Assembly: GCA_937922705.1 (NCBI GenBank)
Contig: CALAIW010000011.1
Coordinates: 1 to 35,379 of the forward strand
From: an uncultured bacterium
Lineage (GTDB): Bacteria > Atribacterota > Atribacteria > Atribacterales > Caldatribacteriaceae
DNA length: 35,379 nt
Reading direction: 5' to 3'
Shown: in pieces, positions 23,805-32,688 of the stretch
How the letters are laid out: every line of letters starts with the position of its first letter
Position numbering within the stretch: the first letter of the stretch is position 1
The notes under the pieces: model-generated
Told to the model about the DNA's origin: nothing
The model's input: the letters and a program-made list of their open reading frames with translations, nothing else
Database searches by the model: none
Made by a program: the position numbers and the translations under genes

Positions 23805-24776
23805 TCAGATAAGGCTTCGGATATATCGGAAAGCAGAGAGTGCATCGGCTTTTTTCTGGTACTCTCGCAGTGTCGCCACATCAATCTTCTCAACAATAGC
23901 AAGCATCATTGTGATGTTTTCAATACTTACGGTACAAGCCAAAGAAGGATCCTCCCGATATGGGAAGATGTCCAAACCAAGCCACCCCTCGTAATCAGAG
24001 TGGAAGAGGTAGTAAAGGAACTCTAAGGTCTCAAAAAAGTGCACCGTTCCCACAGCCATATCGTCGTCCCAGTCTCGGAAGTTATCGTTGAGATGGAGGG
24101 CAAAAAGTTTCCCAAAGCGAGAAAGAAGCGCTACGACGTTTCCTGGGGATTCCTTGCAGTTAAAGGAGTGTCCAAGGTCAATCGTTACTCCCACATTGGG
24201 AAGTCCAACTTCTCTGGCGAGGAAGAGCGCAAGCCCTGAAGTGGCAATAGTCGAGTGCGTCCGGGGTTCCCGAAGCTTGTACTCAAGGCTCAGCTTGACC
24301 CGAGGATTGTGGCTTGCAATTTCGCGAAGAGCATCAAGGAGAAGGTCCCACTGGGCACGGTAGTCAATTTGGAAAGGGTAATCAAAGCCGTCCTGTCCTG
24401 GCCAGAGGTTCATGACCTCGGCCCCAAAGTACTCCGCCATGTCCATGGCTTTTTTAGCAAGGTCAATGGCTCGTTTTCGCACCGCTTCGTCCTCTGACAT
24501 CAAGCTCCCTAAAGCAAAAACGGGATCTCCAAAAAGGTCCACGTCACAGGAAGCAAGGGCAAGACCACGGGCATCAAGCTCCTTTTTAATGCGCTCAGCC
24601 GTTTCTTCGTTGATAGGGTTTGGGTAGTGCATGATGACTCCTTTGAGGTCAGGGGTAGCAGCAATGGCATCAAGTGCCTTTTCAAGAGGCACATCTTGCT
24701 TGTACCCTCGAGGGCAGAAGCGATCTGGGCACCCTCCAAAAACCCAAATCCCTGTAGCAAATCCCTTACTCTTCAT
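23805..24776 (-). CDS. Sugar isomerase/epimerase, xylose-isomerase-like TIM barrel
   Basis: A 323-residue AP-endonuclease-2-like TIM barrel (PF01261 type). Likely metal ligands are the acid in KLSLEYK, the aspartate and histidine of GVTIDLGHSFNCK, the histidine of LFALHLNDN, and the aspartate in GWLGLDIFPYRED. A NLWPGQDGFDYPFQ loop resembles substrate loops of xylose and rhamnose isomerases. It likely interconverts aldose and ketose, or epimerises a ketose, between the two kinase genes that flank it. The ATG overlaps the upstream kinase gene by 11 bases, so translation is coupled. I cannot tell an isomerase from a 3-epimerase by eye. Confidence 0.85.
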   Translation of the reverse strand: MKSKGFATGIWVFGGCPDRFCPRGYKQDVPLEKALDAIAATPDLKGVIMHYPNPINEETAERIKKELDARGLALASCDVDLFGDPVFALGSLMSEDEAVRKRAIDLAKKAMDMAEYFGAEVMNLWPGQDGFDYPFQIDYRAQWDLLLDALREIASHNPRVKLSLEYKLREPRTHSTIATSGLALFLAREVGLPNVGVTIDLGHSFNCKESPGNVVALLSRFGKLFALHLNDNFRDWDDDMAVGTVHFFETLEFLYYLFHSDYEGWLGLDIFPYREDPSLACTVSIENITMMLAIVEKIDVATLREYQKKADALSAFRYIRSLI

Positions 24777-26295
24777 AACGCTCCTCCTTTCGCTCCAAAG
24801 CGCTTATGAGCACGTTGATTTCTCGAAGACCATTGTACAACTTCTGATACACCTTGTAGTACTCCTCGTACACGGCGCTTTGAGGAGAAGGACGAATCTC
24901 CCCTCGGAAACGCACCATGGCTTCGATACCCTCCTGGGTGTTGGCGAAAACTCCTTTTGCCTTCCCTGCAAGAATGGCTGTTCCTAAAGCAACCGCCTCT
25001 TCCGTTTCAGGAAGGAGCAAGGGTTTCCCCAGAATGTCCGCTTTTATCTGCAACCACTCCAGAGACCGTGCGCCCCCACCAATTGCCCGAAGGTCCAAAA
25101 CGGGAAGACCAAAGGAGGCGAGAAGGTCAAGATTCAGTCGCATCTCATACGTCAAACTCTCTAAGATTCCCCGGAGAATGTCAAAACGAGAGGCAGCAAG
25201 AGTAAGACCAACAATCGCTCCCCGAGAGTGCTCATCAAGGTAGGGAGTCCCAGAACCAGCAAAGTGGGGCAAAACAAAGATTGAAACAGGATGCTTTGGA
25301 AGGCAGGAAAAGAGAGCCCGGTAAGGATCCTGCGCCTTCTCTTTTATATCAGGGGCTAGAGCATCCCGAAACCAGCGGACAATGGATCCTCCCGAGGCGA
25401 TATAAGCCAAGGTAAGGTAAGCATTTTCGCCCACATGGGGGGAAGCACAGAATCCATGCTCCATCATATCCCGGCTCAGGAGGGGTTCTGGACCAATGTT
25501 GAGCGCCACGCATTCGGAGGTCCCAATACCATACATAGCCTCACCAGGCCTCTGTACCCCACACCCCAAAACCCCACAGGGCTGGTCGTGCCCTCCAGTG
25601 GCAACGGGAACTTTCCCCTTTATACCCAAATCCCAGGCCAGGTCCTTTCGAAGGTATCCCACCAAAGACCCCGCGGGAAGGAGTTTGGGGAGTCTTGCCT
25701 CGTCAAGGTTTGCCACCTCAAGAACTTCTTTCGACCAAGTCTTCTTTCGTACATCGAACATCATGGTTCGGGAAGCAAGCGAGTAGTCCATAACCGGTTC
25801 TTCCCCAGTAAGGTACAAGGTGACACAATCGGCAACACAGGAGAATTTCCAAACCTTTTCAAAAATCCGAGGCTCATTATCCCGAAGCCAGAGGATTTTA
25901 TTCACTGTGTACATCCCATGGAGAGGCATTCCGGTGATGGTAAAAAGGGTAAAAAGGTCAAAATGCTCCTGGAAAAAGGTAGTGTACGTATTTGCTCGAG
26001 TATCGAAGTTCGCAATGGCCAGGGTCAGGGGAGAGCCATCGTGTCCCAGGGGCACAAGAGTTTCCCCATGAGAGGTTACAGCAAGGGCATCAACAGATGC
26101 ACCAACCTTTGCAGCTACTTCTCTGAGGGCTTCACGTACTGCATGCAGAATCCTTCCCGGGTCAATCTCAAGCCATCCAGGTCTTGGAGTCACAAAAGGG
26201 TACTCTCGAAACGAAGAGGCAAGAACCTTTCCATCCTCCCGGAATGCCACCACTTTGCATCCTCCAGTTCCCACATCAATACCAAGAAGCGCCAT
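24766..26295 (-). CDS. FGGY-family carbohydrate kinase (first of two)
   Basis: A 509-residue FGGY kinase. It shows LLGIDVGTGGCKVVAFREDG, ANFDTRANTY, SLASRTMMFDVRKKTW, ATGGHDQPCGVLGCGV and RAIGGGARSLEWLQIKADIL in the expected order. It has the same subfamily marks as its paralogue at 22273-23799, and the two probably arose by duplication and split their substrates. It begins 3 bases after the MFS stop and overlaps the isomerase gene by 11 bases. A role in phosphorylating the isomerised sugar or polyol of the operon is likely, but the substrate is not identifiable. Confidence 0.9.
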   Translation of the reverse strand: MALLGIDVGTGGCKVVAFREDGKVLASSFREYPFVTPRPGWLEIDPGRILHAVREALREVAAKVGASVDALAVTSHGETLVPLGHDGSPLTLAIANFDTRANTYTTFFQEHFDLFTLFTITGMPLHGMYTVNKILWLRDNEPRIFEKVWKFSCVADCVTLYLTGEEPVMDYSLASRTMMFDVRKKTWSKEVLEVANLDEARLPKLLPAGSLVGYLRKDLAWDLGIKGKVPVATGGHDQPCGVLGCGVQRPGEAMYGIGTSECVALNIGPEPLLSRDMMEHGFCASPHVGENAYLTLAYIASGGSIVRWFRDALAPDIKEKAQDPYRALFSCLPKHPVSIFVLPHFAGSGTPYLDEHSRGAIVGLTLAASRFDILRGILESLTYEMRLNLDLLASFGLPVLDLRAIGGGARSLEWLQIKADILGKPLLLPETEEAVALGTAILAGKAKGVFANTQEGIEAMVRFRGEIRPSPQSAVYEEYYKVYQKLYNGLREINVLISALERKEERYEE

Positions 26296-26298
26296 TAC

Positions 26299-27459
26299 TT
26301 ATCCCCTCCGAAAGAGCCGGCTCTCGGTAACACCAAAAAGAACCGCCACAAGAATCAGAGCAACAAGAAAAACCCACCGAAGCCCTATAGCGTCTGCCAC
26401 TATCCCCATGAACCAGGGGAAAAAGAGTGCTCCCAAACCCCCTGAAGCAACGGTCAAGCCAATAGCCGTAGCCTGGAGCGAGTTGATGTGCTTTGCTACC
26501 CAGGCGACAATAAGAGGCCAAATAGGAGCAAAGCCGAAACCAAGAACAAGAAGAGACAAAAGAGCAAGGGGAACCTGGCGTGTCACATTGAGGCCAAGAA
26601 GGGCAAAGAAGCTCAAAATGACCGCAATTCGAAGAAGCAGAGGATAGGAAGCCTTTCGGGCAAGAATCCCAAAAATGAGCCTTCCTACGGTCATCATGCC
26701 CCAGAAAACCCCCATGGCTGCTCCGCCCAAAGCAATGTTCTGTTTGAGCTCCCGCACAAAATAGGTACTCATCCAGGCGGAAGAACCAATTTCTGCCCCC
26801 ACGTAGAGGAAGATGGCTAGAAAGCTCATTCCAAGAAAAACTGCAAAAGGCGAGAGTGCTTTAAGGCTCTTCCCAGAAAACCTTTCGTTGTTCCCAAAGG
26901 CAAAGAGCTCTCGCTCCCGGAGAAAAAGCCCAAAGAGGAGGAGGGAGCATATGCCAGGGACAAAATACAGTATTCTAAAGCTCACCCCACGGGCAAGCAA
27001 AAACCCAGAAAGATAAGGACCCACTGCCGCTCCAAGGCCAAAAGAGATTTGACTTAAGTTGAGTGCCGATCCTTCTTTTCCTGGGAAAACCTGGGAAAGA
27101 AGCCCAGTAAGTGGTGCTTCGCAGAATCCCCCACCAATTCCCGCAAGGAATATTCCCCACTCAATGGTGGTAAAACCTTCCGCAAGGCTCACCACGAAAA
27201 ATCCTAGGGCAAGGAACGCTTGGCTCATCACAATGATGGGTTTTTTCCCAAAGAAATCGCAGAGTGCTCCACTCACAAAGGTGGTCACCACATAAGGAAG
27301 GTAGTAAAAGGCAAAGAGGCGTCCTGCCCGGGTAGCAGAAAGGTGGAAAAGTTCAATCCACCGGGGCAGGACTGCCCCGGTGATGAGCATGGACACCGCC
27401 AGGAAGAAAAACGCTATACCAACAGTAACCGAGAGCCGAAGAACTGCTCTTTTGTCCAT
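26299..27459 (-). CDS. Major facilitator superfamily transporter (sugar/polyol uptake candidate)
   Basis: A 386-residue protein with about twelve hydrophobic helices in two six-helix halves. It shows the MFS loop-2/3 motif as GALCDFFGKKPIIV and a matching second-half GILARKASYPLL. The frame is open to 27798, but that part is a shadow of the E1 gene; ATG 27459 lies one base after the E1 stop and begins MDKRAVLRLS. No Shine-Dalgarno is evident, so it is probably translated by coupling. It sits between E1 and a sugar kinase, so it is the operon's likely importer of sugar or sugar alcohol. Export of a product is possible. Confidence 0.85.
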   Translation of the reverse strand: MDKRAVLRLSVTVGIAFFFLAVSMLITGAVLPRWIELFHLSATRAGRLFAFYYLPYVVTTFVSGALCDFFGKKPIIVMSQAFLALGFFVVSLAEGFTTIEWGIFLAGIGGGFCEAPLTGLLSQVFPGKEGSALNLSQISFGLGAAVGPYLSGFLLARGVSFRILYFVPGICSLLLFGLFLRERELFAFGNNERFSGKSLKALSPFAVFLGMSFLAIFLYVGAEIGSSAWMSTYFVRELKQNIALGGAAMGVFWGMMTVGRLIFGILARKASYPLLLRIAVILSFFALLGLNVTRQVPLALLSLLVLGFGFAPIWPLIVAWVAKHINSLQATAIGLTVASGGLGALFFPWFMGIVADAIGLRWVFLVALILVAVLFGVTESRLFRRG

Positions 27460-27460
27460 T

Positions 27461-29503
27461 TTACTTGCCACAGAGAGATCGTGCCGCCTGGACCACGTCT
27501 TCCACCCGGGGAATGTAGTTATCCTCAAGGTAGCGGCTACAAGGGACTGGGGCGTCGGCTGCCCCAAGGCGGACAATAGGTGCATCAAGGTAATCAAAGG
27601 CGTGCTCCATGATTTGGGCAGCAATCTCTGCCCCTGCGCCTCCCGTTTTGCAGCCTTCGTACACAATGATAACTCGGTTTGTCTTCCGCACCGACTCGCA
27701 GATAGTCTCAATGTCAAGAGGGAGCAGGGTTCTTGGGTCCACCACTTCCGCCTCAATGCCTTCTTTGGCCAGAACTTCTGCTGCTTCAAGGGCCACAAGG
27801 AGCATTCGAGAATAGGCTACAATGGTGACGTCTTTTCCCTCTCGTTTCACGTCGGCAACACCGATGGGGATAAGGTACTCTTCCTCAGGTACTGGACCTT
27901 TGGTGTTATAGAGCATTTTGTGCTCAATGAAAAGAATCGGATTGTCTTCCCGAATTGCCGCTTTCAAAAGACCCTTGGCATCAAAAGGCGTTGCCGGCAT
28001 GACCACCTTGAGTCCCGGAACATGGATAAACCAGGCTTCAAGGCTTTGGGCATGCTGCGCACCGGAAGACCGCCCACACCCTCCTTCGGTGCGGATAACC
28101 ATGGGAACCCGGGCTTTGCCACCGAACATGTACCGGATTTTTGCCCCCTGGTTCACCAACTGATCCATGCAAAGGGTCGTAAAGTCGATGTACATGATTT
28201 CTCCCACGGGGCGCAGACCAGTCATTGCTGCCCCCACACAGCAACCCACGATCGCCGCCTCAGAAATGGGAGTGTTGCGAACTCGCTCTCCTCCAAATTC
28301 TTGCCAGAGGCCTCTGGTAACTCCATACGCTCCGCCATAGAGCCCGATGTCTTCCCCAATAAGAACGACATTCTCATCTCGGCGCATTTCTTCCCGCAGG
28401 GCTTCGTTGAGGGCATCCCGGTAGGTGATAACTCGCATCTTTGCCGGGTCAAATTCTTTGATGCTCCGTACCACTTTTGTGCCCCTTTTCCGCTCAATTT
28501 CGGCAAAGTCCTCCTCAACGTAGACATCTTTGGTGATTTCCTCCAAAGGTGGATATGGACTTTGCTCAGCAAAGACAATGGCCTCCTCGATTTCTTTTTC
28601 AACCTCTTCGTGGATTTTCTGGAGTTCCTCCTCCGTTGCCACCCCCTGTTCCAAAAGCCAGGTACGGTACCGCTTGATGGGGTCTCGAGCTTTCCATTCC
28701 TGTTCCTCTTCCCGAGTTCGGTACGCCCGAGGGTCATTTTTGGAGTGCCCCAGGTAGCGGTACGTCTTGCACTCAATGAGGGTTGGTCCTTCACCCCGGC
28801 GGGCACGCTCTGCCGCCTCTTCCACTGCTTCTTTCACCGCTAAGACATCCATGCCATCGACTACCACCCCAGGCATCCCGTAGGCTGCGGCACGCTCAGC
28901 AATATCCTGAATCGGGAAGGCCTCCTTCACCGGCATAGACATGGCATAGAGGTTGTTCTCGCAGACAAAAACCACAGGGAGCTTCCACACCGCGGCAAGG
29001 TTCAATGCCTCATGAAATGCTCCGGTATTGGCCGCCCCGTCCCCAAAAAAGCACACCGTAACTTTCCCAGTATTTTTGTACTTTGCAGTAAGGCCCGAAC
29101 CAACAGCAATGGGAATGCCTCCGCCAACGATACCATTTGCTCCTAAGTTCCCCGCAGTGAGGTCGGCAATGTGCAGGGAACCGCCCTTCCCCTTACAGTA
29201 CCCGTCAATCTTCCCGTATAGTTCCGCCATCATCCGGTCAAGACGTGCACCCTTGGCAATACAGTGGCCATGGCCTCGGTGCGTCGAGGTAATGTAATCA
29301 TCTGGACGTATAGCGTAACATGCCCCTACTGCTACCGCCTCTTCCCCAATGTACAAGTGCGTCGTTCCCCGAATCTTATCCTGACTGAAGAGATCACTTA
29401 CCGTCTCTTCGAAACGGCGAATACGAAGCATATCCCGGTACATGCCAAGGAGCCGCTCTTTCGACTCCATTTGCACACCCTTGGGCTCTACCCGTGCTTC
29501 CAT
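27461..29503 (-). CDS. Thiamine-diphosphate-dependent 2-oxoacid/acetoin dehydrogenase E1, alpha-beta fusion
   Basis: A 680-residue protein in which E1-alpha (1-330) and E1-beta (370-680) are joined. The alpha part has the ThDP motif [20 protein letters not shown] through CENN (154-184), an RGHGH loop (76-80) and phosphorylation-loop-like [15 protein letters not shown]. The beta part has [59 protein letters not shown] and a transketolase C-domain. The fusion is known in some bacterial branched-chain and pyruvate complexes. Its E2 lies at the end of the same operon, with an AcoX-type gene, favouring an acetoin or pyruvate dehydrogenase role. It starts at 29503 behind GGGGGTGA; ATG 29470 is the alternative. 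No E3 is nearby. Confidence 0.93.
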   Translation of the reverse strand: MEARVEPKGVQMESKERLLGMYRDMLRIRRFEETVSDLFSQDKIRGTTHLYIGEEAVAVGACYAIRPDDYITSTHRGHGHCIAKGARLDRMMAELYGKIDGYCKGKGGSLHIADLTAGNLGANGIVGGGIPIAVGSGLTAKYKNTGKVTVCFFGDGAANTGAFHEALNLAAVWKLPVVFVCENNLYAMSMPVKEAFPIQDIAERAAAYGMPGVVVDGMDVLAVKEAVEEAAERARRGEGPTLIECKTYRYLGHSKNDPRAYRTREEEQEWKARDPIKRYRTWLLEQGVATEEELQKIHEEVEKEIEEAIVFAEQSPYPPLEEITKDVYVEEDFAEIERKRGTKVVRSIKEFDPAKMRVITYRDALNEALREEMRRDENVVLIGEDIGLYGGAYGVTRGLWQEFGGERVRNTPISEAAIVGCCVGAAMTGLRPVGEIMYIDFTTLCMDQLVNQGAKIRYMFGGKARVPMVIRTEGGCGRSSGAQHAQSLEAWFIHVPGLKVVMPATPFDAKGLLKAAIREDNPILFIEHKMLYNTKGPVPEEEYLIPIGVADVKREGKDVTIVAYSRMLLVALEAAEVLAKEGIEAEVVDPRTLLPLDIETICESVRKTNRVIIVYEGCKTGGAGAEIAAQIMEHAFDYLDAPIVRLGAADAPVPCSRYLEDNYIPRVEDVVQAARSLCGK

Positions 29504-29514
29504 ACCGTCACCCC

Positions 29515-30696
29515 CTATAGCATTCCCCTTTTGAGTCGCTCAAAATACTCAAGAATTCGCTCTCCTAAAGGTTCTTTTGGTGATACCCCACAGACTTTCT
29601 CAAGCACCGCTTCGACCCCTTCTTTTACCAGCATATCCTGAAGCGCTCTCGCCTCGGCATCTTCAGGAAAGTCGTAAAGCAAAGCTGCGGCACACCCGAA
29701 GGCGATATTCTCGGGGAAAACCCCCCATTTGAGGCAGAACCGTGCACCCCCAATAAGGCGATCTTCTGGAGCAAGTTTCCGGAGTGGTTCTCGCCCCACT
29801 CGAGTAACCGTATCCATCATGGCGGGGTTAGCAAAACGCTCTTTGAGGTCCGTAAGGTATGCTTCGTGTTCTTTCCTCTCCCAGAAAGGATACTTCCGGA
29901 AAAAGGCTTCGGTGACTTCTTGCCAAGCTCCAGAAAACACCCTAGCAATGCGATCGTCCCAAAGAGCTTCGTGGATGTACGCGTACCCAAAGCGATACCC
30001 AAGGTACGCAAGCACTGCGTGCCCCAGATTGTGGAAAAAGAGCTTTCGCTCTTCCTCAGCCTCAAAGTGCTCCGTCCCCTCAAAACCAAAAAGAGGCGGA
30101 AGAGAACCCTTTACCGCTTTGGCATCAAAGGGGAGCCTCGTGTACGCTTCAGCAACCACACAGAGAGGGTCCAAAACCCCAAAGCGCTCGCTCACCACCG
30201 GAACCATCCGAGCAATAACCGTCCCCACAAAGCCAACATTCTCTTTAAGGAACTCTTCCTCTTCCTGGGAAAGGTATTCCCGCACCATCTTTTCGAAGAC
30301 ATGGGGGGCATCTTTAAGATTTTCGCAGAGGAAGACGTTAAGAGGCTTTGGGTTCTCCTCTTTTCGCCTCCTGATTCCCAAAGCTACAAGAGGAGCAATA
30401 TGAGGAAGGTTCTTGGCCCCGACAGCGGTAAGCACAAGGGTAGCATAGGCAATGCGCTCAGCGATGGTCTCCTCTTCCTGTGCCGATAGAACCTCAAAGT
30501 GGCTGATTCGCACGTCTTCAAAGGTTCCATCCTTGCGCAAAAGCCGTATAGGGTACGATCCCCGCTCTCTAAGTGCAGCAACTAGGGTTTCGTTTGCCTC
30601 GACAAAGACCGTGTAAAGACCTGATTGCTCAAGGAGATGCCCAATGAACCCTCGTCCAATATTTCCTGCACCAAACTGCACTCCGTATGGTTGCAT
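29515..30696 (-). CDS. mtlD: Mannitol-1-phosphate 5-dehydrogenase (MtlD) family
   Basis: A 393-residue long-chain polyol dehydrogenase. The N-terminal Rossmann motif is [20 protein letters not shown] (6-25). The catalytic lysine segment of the family is expected in [16 protein letters not shown] or the preceding [12 protein letters not shown]. The downstream [13 protein letters not shown] is typical of MtlD. The length equals the family (about 380-390). The enzyme oxidises mannitol 1-phosphate to fructose 6-phosphate with NAD. ATG 30696 starts 2 bases after the PfkB-kinase stop; the longer frame to 30783 is a shadow of that gene. Together with the SrlD-like SDR it makes hexitol catabolism the leading theme for the operon. 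A related tagaturonate- or altronate-type reductase is a less likely alternative. Confidence 0.88.
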   Translation of the reverse strand: MQPYGVQFGAGNIGRGFIGHLLEQSGLYTVFVEANETLVAALRERGSYPIRLLRKDGTFEDVRISHFEVLSAQEEETIAERIAYATLVLTAVGAKNLPHIAPLVALGIRRRKEENPKPLNVFLCENLKDAPHVFEKMVREYLSQEEEEFLKENVGFVGTVIARMVPVVSERFGVLDPLCVVAEAYTRLPFDAKAVKGSLPPLFGFEGTEHFEAEEERKLFFHNLGHAVLAYLGYRFGYAYIHEALWDDRIARVFSGAWQEVTEAFFRKYPFWERKEHEAYLTDLKERFANPAMMDTVTRVGREPLRKLAPEDRLIGGARFCLKWGVFPENIAFGCAAALLYDFPEDAEARALQDMLVKEGVEAVLEKVCGVSPKEPLGERILEYFERLKRGML

Positions 30697-30698
30697 CG

Positions 30699-31637
30699 CT
30701 ACACCGCCTCGTGTTCCTCTATAAACCGCTGCACCTCTGCAAAACTCCCCACACCTTCTGTAGCCCCCATCTTCTCCACACACATTGCTCCACAGGCATT
30801 GGCAAAGCGTCCAATCTCATAGAGGTCCCATCCTCGGAGGTACCCAAAAAGAAACCCTGCGGCAAAGGCATCCCCTGCGCCCGTGCCGTCAACCGCTTGA
30901 ACCTTAAAGGGGGGAGCGAGAACCTTTTCCTCCTTGGTCATGATGAAACTCCCCTCCTCTCCCATCTTGATAGCCACAACCTTTGCCCCATAGTCGAGGA
31001 AAAAAGAGGCTATATCGGAGAGGGTGCTTTTCCCTGAGATTCGTGACGCCTCATCCCGATTCGAAATGAAAATATCCACCAGAGGGAGCACCGGGGCAAT
31101 GGTAGCAAACCATTTCCCGGTATCATCCCAGGCAGTATCAAGGGAAGTCAAAACGCCAAACTCTTTTGCTCGGGCAAAGACTTTTGCCGTTTCCTCTCCA
31201 TCAAAGCCAGGCATGAGAAAACTCCCAGCCACATGCACAACTTTTGCTCCCTGAAGGAATTCGTCTTTGACGTCGTGTGCCCGAAGAGCCTGGTTTGCAC
31301 CGGGGTAGTGGAGGAAAGTCCTTTCTCCCGCCTCATCAAGAAGTACCATGGTAGCAGAAGTGTGAAAACGAGGATCTTTGGTCACTCCCCGGGTATCGAC
31401 CCCATGGCGCCTCAAGGAATTGATGACCACATCCCCCAAATCGTCGTCCCCTACTTTTCCCACCACAAGAACTTCTTCACCAAGCTTTTTCAAATCCACT
31501 GCCGTATTGTGGGCGCATCCTCCCACATGGAGCTCCATCTCCGGCACAAGGAGAAGTTTTCCCTTCTCGGGAAAGCGATTAATAGGTCGCCCCATAAGAT
31601 CAGCAACAAGAATTCCTATGCAGGTTACAAAAGACAC
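30699..31637 (-). CDS. PfkB-family carbohydrate kinase
   Basis: A 312-residue ribokinase-like kinase. It has the first signature around GGCAHNTAVDLKKLG (39-53) and the ATP/anion-hole signature DGTGAGDAFAAGFLFGY (about 249-265) with the catalytic aspartate. It starts at GTG 31637 behind AAAGGAGG, 2 bases after the regulator's stop. It could phosphorylate a ketose, a deoxy-keto-acid or a sugar phosphate produced by the downstream dehydrogenases. The specific substrate cannot be read from sequence. It is the first metabolic gene of the operon. Confidence 0.9.
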   Translation of the reverse strand: MSFVTCIGILVADLMGRPINRFPEKGKLLLVPEMELHVGGCAHNTAVDLKKLGEEVLVVGKVGDDDLGDVVINSLRRHGVDTRGVTKDPRFHTSATMVLLDEAGERTFLHYPGANQALRAHDVKDEFLQGAKVVHVAGSFLMPGFDGEETAKVFARAKEFGVLTSLDTAWDDTGKWFATIAPVLPLVDIFISNRDEASRISGKSTLSDIASFFLDYGAKVVAIKMGEEGSFIMTKEEKVLAPPFKVQAVDGTGAGDAFAAGFLFGYLRGWDLYEIGRFANACGAMCVEKMGATEGVGSFAEVQRFIEEHEAV

Positions 31638-31639
31638 CT

Positions 31640-32593
31640 CTATCCCTCCTTTGCCTCAAGCTCTACAATACGCTGTGCTGTATGCTCATCGGTAATGAGG
31701 ATTTTAATGTACCTCCCTCGCAAAGCCCCGAGGATGGCCTCAACTTTCTCCTTTCCTCCAGCAATACCTATAACGTTCTGCATATCGCGTAAATCCTCGA
31801 GGGGAAGCGCCACAGTTCGCCGGTGCAAGGGTGTATCGATGATGTTTCCCTGAATGTCGTAGAACTGGCCGAGGATGTCCCCAACCCCACCTTTACTTCG
31901 GATGAGCTCAAGCTCGTGGTAGTCGATGAACCCGGTGAGGGCATAGATAGAGTGTTGGGCATCCACTGCTCCGATGCCCACAATGGACCAGCGGGCTTTC
32001 CGAGCAAGTTCCAGAGTCTTCTGGTTTATACGTTCACTCAGATAGAAATTTCGGGTCTCTTCATTTTCTACAACCGCTGGAGCATAAAGGTAGTAACACT
32101 CTCCCTCAAAAATTGAGGCCAGTTTCTCACCAATGGTGTAGGGATTCAAAGAAGCTGAGGCAGTTAATCCTCCAATGAGGGTGACGAATTTCAGGTTTTT
32201 CACTGTGACTCCCTGAAGGGACAAAGCCACCGATTTCAGGGTCCTTCCCCAGGCAATTCCCACAAGATCCCCATCTTGCAGCACCCGCTCAAGGTACCAG
32301 GCTCCAGCCCGCCCGAGGCTCTCAAAGAGATTCCCACCCCTTGGAGTTGGGACAACTACAGCATCTTTAAGATGGGGAAAAAGCTTGCGAAGCTCACCCT
32401 CAATGCGAAGGCAGTTGGCATACGGGGAAGCAATAGAGATGCGGACAATGCCACACTTCTGTGCCTTATCGAGGAGTCGGGCTACCTTAGGCTGCGAAAG
32501 GCCAAGGTACCTTGCAATTTCCCGCTGGGTGACCCCCTCCATGAAATGGAGCCAGGCAACTCGCGTTAAGAGTTCAAGCTCGTCCGTGCTCAT
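31640..32593 (-). CDS. SorC/DeoR-type sugar-binding transcriptional regulator
   Basis: A protein of about 317 residues. The N-terminal helix-turn-helix is EGVTQREIARYLGLSQPKVARLLDKA. It is followed by a SorC sugar-binding domain with VAWGRTLKSVA-like text (GIAWGRTLKSVALSLQGV), VTLIGGLTAS and GIAGGKEKVEAILGALRG near the end. This family senses phosphorylated sugars or sugar alcohols and usually controls the operon it heads. The ATG at 32593 is chosen; the frame is open to 32626 but the extra residues read through the operator. It is the first gene of a twelve-gene operon, so it is likely autoregulated with the whole pathway. Confidence 0.92.
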   Translation of the reverse strand: MSTDELELLTRVAWLHFMEGVTQREIARYLGLSQPKVARLLDKAQKCGIVRISIASPYANCLRIEGELRKLFPHLKDAVVVPTPRGGNLFESLGRAGAWYLERVLQDGDLVGIAWGRTLKSVALSLQGVTVKNLKFVTLIGGLTASASLNPYTIGEKLASIFEGECYYLYAPAVVENEETRNFYLSERINQKTLELARKARWSIVGIGAVDAQHSIYALTGFIDYHELELIRSKGGVGDILGQFYDIQGNIIDTPLHRRTVALPLEDLRDMQNVIGIAGGKEKVEAILGALRGRYIKILITDEHTAQRIVELEAKEG

Positions 32594-32600
32594 GAATGAA

Positions 32601-32617
32601 TATTCCTTTTTGGAATA
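32601..32617. promoter_or_regulatory. Inverted repeat in the leader of the SorC operon, candidate operator
   Basis: TATTCC (32601-32606) and GGAATA (32612-32617) are perfect inverted arms around TTTTT. The element lies between the operon -10 and the regulator start codon, where a bound SorC-type protein could block transcription. A single copy was seen. Confidence 0.45.
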
Positions 32618-32630
32618 ATCTTTCAAAATA

Positions 32631-32660
32631 ATTTTGGCACATCGGGGGTAAAATCGTCAA
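32631..32660 (-). promoter_or_regulatory. Promoter of the polyol/aco-type operon
   Basis: On the minus strand TTGACG (32660-32655) and CAAAAT (32636-32631) are separated by 18 bases. The -35 matches five of six and the -10 four of six. Transcription would start near 32624, just before the inverted repeat at 32601-32617. Confidence 0.5.
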
Positions 32661-32688
32661 TAATTTACAAAAAAGAATAAAAATTCAT

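Noticed and set aside
29471-29503. Treating the E1 gene as two separate alpha and beta genes
   Set aside because: The frame is continuous through the linker at about residues 330-370 with no stop or internal ribosome site.
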